Positions 1 to 5,754 of a DNA stretch of 6,456 nucleotides are shown here, in pieces (positions within the stretch are counted from its first letter, which is position 1; the number at the start of each line of letters is the position of its first letter). The position numbers were made by a program, and so were the translations under genes. The stretch is taken from positions 1-6,456 of the forward strand of contig JAKAZN010000114.1 of assembly GCA_021815835.1 (NCBI GenBank), in the 5' to 3' direction. The notes under the pieces are model-generated. The model saw only the letters and a program-made list of their open reading frames with translations, did no database searches and was not told the DNA's origin. This DNA is from Pseudomonadota bacterium. Lineage in GTDB: Bacteria; Pseudomonadota; Alphaproteobacteria; Acetobacterales; Acetobacteraceae.

Positions 1-1
1 C

Positions 2-433
2 ATTCTGCGGATCGACGCCTATAACGGCGGCAGCGTCACCTTCGGCGGCACCGGGGTGAACGGGCCGAATACGTGGCTGATCGTCGATCTGCATGGGGTC
101 GGCGCCGCGCTCGGCACCGCGTCCGGACCGATCGCCATCGCGGCGCTGAACGTGGTGTTCCCGGCCGGCAGCGCGGGCGGTGGCGCCAATTTCAGCGGCA
201 CGATCAGTGGGCTCGCCGGGCAGGGGGCGGCCGGGGCGGGTCAGATCGTTCCCAACCCCGATTCGCGCTTCAGGTTCGACAGCTGCGCGATCGGCTCGGT
301 GAACTGCATCGTGCTGCCGCTGGAAGTGTTGCCGATCGGCAATCCGTTGCAGGAGTTCTCGATCGGCTCGCTGCTCAATCAATCCGACGACGACGATCTG
401 TTCCTGCCGCTCGTGTCCCGTCGGGATTACTGA
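2..433 (+). CDS. C-terminal end of a large secreted beta-helical (filamentous haemagglutinin-like) exoprotein, partial
   Basis: The reading frame is open from the window edge to TGA at 431-433, giving 143 residues of a protein whose start lies upstream. The visible part is rich in Gly, Ala, Ser, Asn and alternating hydrophobics (for example NFSGTISG and VTFGG), as in the strands of beta-helical two-partner-secretion exoproteins. Near the end is a Cys-X6-Cys pair (codons at 284 and 305, 49 and 42 residues before the stop). After it come a hydrophobic stretch (IVLPLEVLPIG), an acidic run of four Asp (386-397) and the ending LPLVSRRDY. In the HMW1/TPS family a C-terminal cysteine pair tethers the exoprotein to the outer membrane; a similar role here is inference. 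The haemagglutination domain and any TpsB transporter would lie upstream, outside the window. The link to a CHAT gene supports the call, since such genes often sit beside TPS exoproteins. Other secreted repeat proteins remain possible. Confidence 0.55.
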   Translation: MLRIDAYNGGSVTFGGTGVNGPNTWLIVDLHGVGAALGTASGPIAIAALNVVFPAGSAGGGANFSGTISGLAGQGAAGAGQIVPNPDSRFRFDSCAIGSVNCIVLPLEVLPIGNPLQEFSIGSLLNQSDDDDLFLPLVSRRDY

Positions 434-435
434 TC

Positions 436-3400
436 ATGCGCAAGCACACCACCCGTCTTGGCCTGCTGGTCTCCGTGCTGCTCCCGTTGGCGCTCGCCGC
501 CTGCGCCCGCCCGCCCGCCTCGGCCTATGAGCACGGGACGATCGGCACCAACGCGGCGCCGCACCAGATCGCGATCGGCAAGAACGCGGTGGGCGAGGCC
601 TGCACGCTCCAGCCCACCGGCGATGGCGCCACGAAGGGCGCCAATGTGTTTTGCGGCACCTGGCAGCAGCCGAGCGCGCAAATCCATGAGGGCGGCGGTT
701 CGACCGCCGGCCAGCTCGTCGCGCTGGCAACATCTAGTCCCTGGCGCGTCGGCATCGACCAGCGTTTCCTCTGCCAGGCGCCGCAAACCACCACGATCCT
801 GGGCGGCGATCCGGCGGAACTGCTGAACTGCACGCAGCGGCTCGGCGGCTGGCCGCATGTGGCGCTGGTGGCGCTGGTCGGCGGGCGGGCCTGGTACGCC
901 GACGGCGTGCTGCCCGCGGCGCCGGCGATGCAGCGCGCGATCGGGGTGCGCGCCGGCGTGCTGCGCGCGACGGAAGCCCCGCCCAGTTCGGCCGCCGACG
1001 CGCTGCTGGCCCAGCGGCTGGCCGCGCAGGCATTCAGCTCCGGCGATATCGGCCAGTACAACACCTTGATGTCGGCCGGCACGCTCGCCAATCTCGCCGA
1101 CGATCCGGGCGCGGCGGAGGCGGCGTTCCGCGCCGCGCTGGCGTTGCAGCGCAAGGCGCTGGGGCGCGACAACCCCAACACCGTCACCGCGCTGATGACG
1201 CTCGGGATGCAGCTCTCCGATGAGGGCCGGTTCGTGGAGGCGGACGGGATGTTCGCCCGCGCCGCCGCGTTCGCGCCGGCCGCGGCGGACCCGACCACCA
1301 CGGCGCGGCTGCTGAATTATCGCGGCCTCGATGCGATGAACCAGAGCCGCTACACCGACGCGCTGCGCCTGCTGCGCGAGGCCGCCGCCAGCTACGCGGC
1401 CCTGGTGCCGCCGAGCGTGCTGCACGCCGAGGATGAAGGTTTGCAGCCCCTGACCGCGTTCGGCGTGCATGGCGCGCAGAATATCACGAGCATGTTGCCG
1501 AACCAGGATCTGCTCACCGACCCGTCGGCCCAGGGCGCGCTGCTCGGCCTGATCGAGACGCAACGGAATCAGGCGCTGGTGCTGCGCCGGTTGGGAAGCT
1601 TGAAGGAAAGCGAGGCGATGCTGCACAGCGCCGCGCGGCTCGCGCGCGCCAACGGCCTCGCCCGGCCGATCGTGGCGGCACGGCTGCTCCGCTCCTCGGC
1701 GACCACCGCGGCTGCGTCGGGGCACCCGGACGCCGCGCTCGCCGATCTGGCGGAATCGGCCGAGGCGTTCGGCACCGCGCTGCCCGGCTCGAAGCCCTTC
1801 GCCGACACGAACCTGCTGCGCGCCGATGCGCTGGTTCGCCAGGGCGATATGGCGGCCGCGCTCCCCGGCTGCCAGGCCGCGGTCCATGCGCTGCTCGCGC
1901 TGCACGCCGGCACGCGGCCGGAGCTGATGGGTCCCTGCCTCGATGCCTATGCCGCCGCGGCGTCCCGCGCGTCCGCGGCCGACCGGCCCGCCCTGCTGGC
2001 CGAGATGTTCACCGCGGCGCAGCTCGCGCAGGGCGGCATCACCAGCCAGCAGATCGCCGAGGCCACCGCGCGCCTGCAGGAAAGCGCCCGTAATCCGAAA
2101 GTTGCCGCCGCGATCCGCGCCCGCCAGGACGCGGGCGAGAAGCTGCGCCAGTTGTATCGCCAGCGCGACCAGTTCCGTGGCGCGCAGCCGGCCGGCAAGA
2201 CCGCCAACCCCGCGCTCGCCGCGATCGACAAGAAGATCGACGCCGCGCGCGCCCGGCTGGCCGAGGCGGAGACGGCGGTGCAGGCGGCCTCGCCCAATTA
2301 CGGCCAGCTGGTGCAGCAGGTGGTGACCGCGAAGGCGGTCTTCGCCGCGCTGCACCCGCACGAGGCGTTCGTGCAGATCACGCTCGGCGACAAGCATGGC
2401 TGGGCGTTCCTGCTGCGGCATGGACAGATCGCGATCGCGAAAATCCCGACCGGGATCGCGGGCGCGACGAAGCTGGTGCGGCAGATCCGCGCCGGGATCG
2501 AGCTCACCACCACGGCCCTGCCGGTATTCGATGTCGCCGGCGCGCAACAATTATACACCGACACGCTGGGCGGCGTCGCGCCGGGGATGAAGGGTGTGAC
2601 CGCGCTGGTCGTCGCCCCCGCCGGCCCGCTGCTGTCGCTGCCCTTCGAGGTGCTGCTGACCGGCCCCGCCAAGGCCGACGATCTGGCGAACGCGCCCTGG
2701 CTGCTGCGCCAGTTCACCATCGCGCATGTGCCGGCGGCGTCCAATTTCGTCTCGCTCCGCAAGATCGCCGGCACCTCGCGCGCGCGCCAGCCCTGGTTCG
2801 GCTTCGGCGATTTCCAGCCGCTGACGCCGGCGCAGACGGCGGCGAGCTTCCCTGGCGCGGCTTGCGGCGATACCGCGCAATTGCTGGCCGGGCTGCCCGC
2901 CCTGCCCTACGCCGGCAAGGAACTCGCCGCCGCGCGGGCGCTGCTGGGCGCCAGCGGATCGGACGAGTTGCTGGGCGCGGCCTTCACCGTGCCCGCGGTG
3001 CTGCGGATGCAGCTCAGCGATTACCGCATCCTCCATTTCGCCACCCACGCGCTGCTGCCCGCGGAGCTGCGCTGCCAGAGCCAGCCCGCCATCGTCACCT
3101 CCGACCCGGCGGGCGCGAAGACCGTGAAGAACGCGCTGCTGACGGCCACGGACGTGATGGGGATGCATCTCGACGCCGATCTGGTGATCCTGTCGGCCTG
3201 CAACTCCGGCGGCGCCGGCGCGCAGACCGGGGGCGAGAGCCTGTCGGGTCTCGCGCGCGCCTTCTTCTTCGCCGGCGCGCGGGCGCTGATGGTGACACAC
3301 TGGTCGGTGAACGATCAGGTCACCGCGTATCTGATCGCCGACAGTTTGCGCCGGCTCCGCGCGGACCCGGCGCTCGGCATCACCGGGGCGTTGCGCAACG

Positions 3401-3558
3401 CGCAGTTGGCGATGCTCGCCGATGCCGGGCACGCGCTGCCGGCGGAGGTGGCGCATCCGTTCTTCTGGGCACCCTTCGCGGTGATAGGTGACGGCGGCGC
3501 GCGGGCCGCGCCGAGCGCCGCGCGGGCAACGGGACGGCGCTTCGCCGCGCTGCGCTAG
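436..3558 (+). CDS. CHAT-domain (caspase/separase-like) TPR lipoprotein
   Basis: This 1040-residue protein probably acts as a cysteine protease at the cell envelope. Residues 1-23 form a lipoprotein signal: basic start (MRKHTTR), hydrophobic core, and lipobox LAAC with Cys23. Ala at +2 would fit outer-membrane sorting. Residues 24-200 hold four cysteines (56, 73, 113, 132) and no domain I recognise. TPR-like helical repeats fill about 216-325 and 366-490; the segment around GRDNPNTVTALMTLG resembles kinesin-light-chain TPRs. A likely coiled coil follows (about 568-620). The CHAT domain runs from about 632 to 1020, with HFATH (catalytic His871) and LVILSACNSGG (catalytic Cys922), ending in FFWAPFAVIGDG. 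A basic tail of about 20 residues follows. The gene starts 2 nt after the exoprotein stop with only a weak GGGA upstream, suggesting translational coupling. The frame extends upstream to 73 but overlaps the exoprotein; the lipobox fixes the start at 436. The exoprotein is a plausible substrate, but this is not shown. Confidence 0.9.
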   Translation: MRKHTTRLGLLVSVLLPLALAACARPPASAYEHGTIGTNAAPHQIAIGKNAVGEACTLQPTGDGATKGANVFCGTWQQPSAQIHEGGGSTAGQLVALATSSPWRVGIDQRFLCQAPQTTTILGGDPAELLNCTQRLGGWPHVALVALVGGRAWYADGVLPAAPAMQRAIGVRAGVLRATEAPPSSAADALLAQRLAAQAFSSGDIGQYNTLMSAGTLANLADDPGAAEAAFRAALALQRKALGRDNPNTVTALMTLGMQLSDEGRFVEADGMFARAAAFAPAAADPTTTARLLNYRGLDAMNQSRYTDALRLLREAAASYAALVPPSVLHAEDEGLQPLTAFGVHGAQNITSMLPNQDLLTDPSAQGALLGLIETQRNQALVLRRLGSLKESEAMLHSAARLARANGLARPIVAARLLRSSATTAAASGHPDAALADLAESAEAFGTALPGSKPFADTNLLRADALVRQGDMAAALPGCQAAVHALLALHAGTRPELMGPCLDAYAAAASRASAADRPALLAEMFTAAQLAQGGITSQQIAEATARLQESARNPKVAAAIRARQDAGEKLRQLYRQRDQFRGAQPAGKTANPALAAIDKKIDAARARLAEAETAVQAASPNYGQLVQQVVTAKAVFAALHPHEAFVQITLGDKHGWAFLLRHGQIAIAKIPTGIAGATKLVRQIRAGIELTTTALPVFDVAGAQQLYTDTLGGVAPGMKGVTALVVAPAGPLLSLPFEVLLTGPAKADDLANAPWLLRQFTIAHVPAASNFVSLRKIAGTSRARQPWFGFGDFQPLTPAQTAASFPGAACGDTAQLLAGLPALPYAGKELAAARALLGASGSDELLGAAFTVPAVLRMQLSDYRILHFATHALLPAELRCQSQPAIVTSDPAGAKTVKNALLTATDVMGMHLDADLVILSACNSGGAGAQTGGESLSGLARAFFFAGARALMVTHWSVNDQVTAYLIADSLRRLRADPALGITGALRNAQLAMLADAGHALPAEVAHPFFWAPFAVIGDGGARAAPSAARATGRRFAALR

Positions 3559-3612
3559 AGCCCCAAGGTCGCCACTTCCGCAACGCGGGAGAGGCCAGCG
3601 CGCGCGGCGCGT

Positions 3613-3653
3613 CGGGTGAGGGTGCCCGCGGCGGGCCGAACCCCACCCGTCTT
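3613..3653 (+). terminator. Bulged GC-rich hairpin, candidate intrinsic terminator of the exoprotein-CHAT operon
   Basis: CGGGTG (3613-3618) pairs with CACCCG (3644-3649). Inside it, GGGT (3620-3623) pairs with ACCC (3640-3643), and GCCC (3624-3627) pairs with GGGC (3633-3636) around a GCGGC loop. The only interruptions are a one-base bulge (A3619) and a three-base bulge (CGA, 3637-3639), so the stem has about 14 GC-dominated pairs. It is followed by TCTT (3650-3653), a short and imperfect U-tract. It begins 55 bases past the CHAT stop and ends just before a candidate promoter, which is where a terminator would be expected. The poor U-tract leaves efficiency uncertain, and Rho could be needed. 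Confidence 0.5.
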
Positions 3654-3679
3654 GCCTGGCCCGCACGGGCCTCTATGCT
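3652..3679 (+). promoter_or_regulatory. Candidate sigma70-type promoter of the kinase gene with a palindrome in its spacer
   Basis: TTGCCT (3652-3657) matches 4 of 6 bases of the -35 consensus and TATGCT (3674-3679) matches 4 of 6 of the -10, with a 16-bp spacer. Transcription would start near 3686, leaving a leader of about 22 nt before the ATG at 3708. The perfect inverted repeat GGCCCG-CA-CGGGCC (3658-3671) occupies 14 of the 16 spacer bases, so a dimeric regulator bound there would affect polymerase access. The hexamers are only moderate matches, and GC-rich DNA yields short palindromes by chance, so this is a proposal from position and symmetry. Confidence 0.4.
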
Positions 3680-3691
3680 GGCCGAACGGGG

Positions 3692-3707
3692 CGAGGCAGG
3701 GACAGGC
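3692..3707 (+). promoter_or_regulatory. Ribosome binding region that decides the kinase start
   Basis: The purine-rich stretch GAGGCAGGGACAGGC directly precedes the ATG at 3708, with GAGG and AGGGA as Shine-Dalgarno-like cores at usable distances. The in-frame ATG 11 codons upstream (3675) has only pyrimidine-rich CCTCT before it and lies inside the candidate -10 element. This supports 3708 as the true start. Confidence 0.55.
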
Positions 3708-5717
3708 ATGGATACGCCGCAGGCGCTGGGGAAATACGAGCTGCGCGGAACCCTCGGCCGCGGCGCCATGGGCACCGTCTATGAGGGCTGGGACCCGGTG
3801 ATCGCGCGGCGCGTGGCGATCAAGACCGTCTCCCTGCCCGAACATCCGGACCCCGAAACGGAAGAGGAAATCGCCCGCTTCCGTCGCGAGGCGCAGGCCG
3901 CCGGCCGTCTCACGCATCCCAACATCGTCGCCGTCTACGACTACGGGGAAACCTCCGACATCGCGTATATCGTGATGGAATACGTCGATGGGCCGACCCT
4001 GAAATCGCTGCTCGACAAGCAGGAACGTTTCGCCCTGCCCGATATCCGCCGGATCATGGACGATCTGCTGTCGGGCCTGCAATTCAGCCATGACCGCGGC
4101 GTCGTGCACCGCGACATCAAGCCCGCCAACGTGATGCTGAACGGCGAGCGGCGCGGCAAGATCGCCGATTTCGGCATCGCCCGCATCGAGAGCAGCAACA
4201 TGACCCAGGCCGGAACGGTGCTGGGCACGCCGGCCTATATGTCGCCGGAACAATTCCGTGGCGAACCGGTCGATGCGCGCACCGATATCTATTCCTCGGG
4301 CGTGCTGCTCTATCAACTGCTGACCGGGGAGCGGCCGTTCGAGGGCAGCGTCACCTCGATCATGCACAAGGTGCTGAACGTGGCGCCGCCCGCGCCGTCC
4401 CAGCTCTCCGCCATCGTGCCGACGGCGCTGGACGAGGTGGTGCTGCGGGCGATGGCCAAGCGCCCGGAAGACCGCTTCCCGTCGGCGTCGGCCTTCGCCG
4501 GCGCGCTCGGCAACGCGATCGACGCACCCAGGCGGGCCGAGGCCGCCGAGGAATCGGAAGCGACCATGGTTTCCACGCCGGGCGCCCGGGTCACGCGGCC
4601 GGCGGAGCGACCGGCGGCGGAACCGGCACGGCCGGCTCCGGCGTCCGCGCCGGTACCGCTGCCGGTCGCGGCGACGCCCGCGCGCGGCGGGCGGATGGGC
4701 CTGATCCTCGGCGGCGCGGTCGTGGTGGTCGCGCTGGCCGGCGGGGGCGCGTGGTGGTTCCTGCGACCGGGGCCGCCGGTCACGACCGGCGGCGGGGCGA
4801 ACGGCCCGTTGCACCTGCCGCCCGCGCCACCGCCGGTTCCGCTGAAGCCCCCCGCGCCCACGCCGGCGCCCACCCCGGCTCCGGCTCCTTCGCCCGCGCC
4901 GATACCCGCGCCCTCACCCGCTCCCGCCCCCACACCGACCCCCGCGCCCACGCCGGCCCCGACACCCGCCCCCACGCCGGCGCCGGCGCCGCAATCCACC
5001 GCGCAGGCACTGTCCGGACAAATCGCCGCGGCGATCGCCGACAGCGCCTGCGTGCTGGCGGCACCGCGGGTCGGCGCGGACGGAAGTCTTTCGGTCGGCG
5101 GCTACGCCGGCACGGCCACGGCGCCGGCGCTGCGCGCCCGGCTCGGCCGGGTGGTCGGCACGACGGCGCTCGGCTGGGACGTGCGGGCGCTCCAGCCGGT
5201 GTTCTGCGACGCGCTCGACACGATCCGCCCGGTCGCGCCGGCTTCGGGCGCGGCGACTTCGGGGCTCGGGGTGCGCCTGGCCGGCGGGACGACCGCGCTG
5301 CATGACGGCGCGCGGATCGAGCCGCGCGTCACCATGGCGGATTTTCCTGGCTATGTGCGGGTCGATTACCTCGGGCATGACGGCTCGGTGGTGCATCTCT
5401 ATCCGACGGTCGCCGATCCGCAGCAGCATTTCGCCGCCGTGCCCGCGCGGCGTCTGGCGGCGGGCAGCATCTTGCGCCTGGGCGACGGTGGTCCGGGCCA
5501 GCCCTTGTGGGAAGTGGGACCGCCCTATGGGACCGACATGATCGTTGCCGTCGCGTCGTCGCGTCCGCTGGTGCTGCATCCGGCGCCGCCGAACATGGAA
5601 GATCACGCGGCCGGCTACCTGGCGGCGCTGAAGGCGGCGATCGCCTCGGCCCAGGCGGGGGGCGCGCGGGTCACGGCCACCTTGTTGCCGGTCGATACCT
5701 TGCCGGCCGCCAAATAG
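3708..5717 (+). CDS. Transmembrane Ser/Thr protein kinase with a periplasmic DUF4384-like sensor region
   Basis: The product has 669 residues. The PknB/Hanks-type kinase domain (about 10-270) shows every key motif: glycine loop [12 protein letters not shown] (16-27), ATP-binding Lys39, catalytic HRDIKPAN with Asp136 and Asn141 (an RD kinase), DFG with Asp154, Thr-rich activation loop, and MSPE (178-181). It should be an active cytoplasmic kinase. A Pro/Ala juxtamembrane segment leads to one membrane helix (about 330-352, [12 protein letters not shown] through WWFL), preceded by Arg residues that fit an inside N-terminus. Next comes a Pro/Ala/Thr linker (371-428), then a region with Cys448 and Cys500 (a possible disulfide), then a DUF4384-like domain (about 519-625) with YVRVDYL, VVHLYP and [10 protein letters not shown]. 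The C-terminal half probably senses an envelope signal; the ligand is unknown. The gene appears to have its own promoter after a terminator-like hairpin. Starting at 3675 would add 11 residues. Confidence 0.93.
   Translation: MDTPQALGKYELRGTLGRGAMGTVYEGWDPVIARRVAIKTVSLPEHPDPETEEEIARFRREAQAAGRLTHPNIVAVYDYGETSDIAYIVMEYVDGPTLKSLLDKQERFALPDIRRIMDDLLSGLQFSHDRGVVHRDIKPANVMLNGERRGKIADFGIARIESSNMTQAGTVLGTPAYMSPEQFRGEPVDARTDIYSSGVLLYQLLTGERPFEGSVTSIMHKVLNVAPPAPSQLSAIVPTALDEVVLRAMAKRPEDRFPSASAFAGALGNAIDAPRRAEAAEESEATMVSTPGARVTRPAERPAAEPARPAPASAPVPLPVAATPARGGRMGLILGGAVVVVALAGGGAWWFLRPGPPVTTGGGANGPLHLPPAPPPVPLKPPAPTPAPTPAPAPSPAPIPAPSPAPAPTPTPAPTPAPTPAPTPAPAPQSTAQALSGQIAAAIADSACVLAAPRVGADGSLSVGGYAGTATAPALRARLGRVVGTTALGWDVRALQPVFCDALDTIRPVAPASGAATSGLGVRLAGGTTALHDGARIEPRVTMADFPGYVRVDYLGHDGSVVHLYPTVADPQQHFAAVPARRLAAGSILRLGDGGPGQPLWEVGPPYGTDMIVAVASSRPLVLHPAPPNMEDHAAGYLAALKAAIASAQAGGARVTATLLPVDTLPAAK
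4848..4991 (+). repeat. Pro-Thr-Pro-Ala coding low-complexity repeat with C-tracts
   Basis: This stretch codes for the kinase linker, built from repeated PTPA, PAPA and PSPA units (about 48 residues). The DNA is an imperfect 12-bp-period repeat (CCN-ACN-CCN-GCN). Synonymous codons vary, so the peptide pattern is better kept than the DNA. Positions 4923-4973 contain seven C-tracts of 3-5 bases with gaps of 1, 7, 3, 7, 4 and 1 nt. A linker of this kind is stiff and extended and would hold the sensor away from the membrane. Confidence 0.85.
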
Positions 5718-5718
5718 C

Positions 5719-5736
5719 CGCGCCGGAGGTGGCGCG
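5719..5736 (+). other. Small inverted repeat between the kinase and racemase genes
   Basis: CGCGCC (5719-5724) and GGCGCG (5731-5736) form a perfect 6-bp GC stem around the loop GGAGGT. It starts 2 nt after the kinase stop. No U-tract follows, so it is a weak terminator candidate. It could slow 3' decay of the kinase mRNA or be chance in GC-rich DNA. Confidence 0.35.
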
Positions 5737-5737
5737 C

Positions 5738-5747
5738 AGGAGAGGGA
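5738..5747 (+). promoter_or_regulatory. Ribosome binding site of the racemase gene
   Basis: AGGAGAGGGA lies 7 nt before the ATG at 5755 and is a strong purine-rich Shine-Dalgarno-like sequence. Together with the family-typical N-terminus ([14 protein letters not shown]) it fixes the start of the downstream gene. Confidence 0.75.
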
Positions 5748-5754
5748 ACACGCC

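Noticed and set aside
73..435. Extended N-terminus of the CHAT frame, giving a 1161-residue protein
   Set aside because: It overlaps the exoprotein in another frame, its translation is Arg-rich shadow sequence, and a proper lipoprotein signal begins at 436 right after the exoprotein stop.
427..2550. 707-codon open frame on the minus strand opposite the CHAT gene
   Set aside because: It is antisense to a gene with clear domains, is dominated by Arg, Gly, Ala and Gln with no recognisable motif, and is expected from high GC, where stop codons are rare in shadow frames.
3675..3707. Upstream ATG as the kinase start
   Set aside because: It lies within the candidate -10 element, lacks a ribosome site, and adds a poorly conserved-looking 11-residue extension; 3708 has a purine-rich site and starts just before the kinase fold.
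3555..4814. 419-codon open frame on the minus strand opposite the kinase domain
   Set aside because: It mirrors the strongly conserved kinase coding sequence, has Arg/Gly-rich shadow composition and no domain; the kinase motifs settle the coding strand.
4313..4999. Minus-strand frame with Gly-Ala-Gly-Val repeats resembling a glycine-rich structural protein
   Set aside because: The repeat is only the reverse complement of the Pro-Thr-Pro-Ala linker of the kinase.
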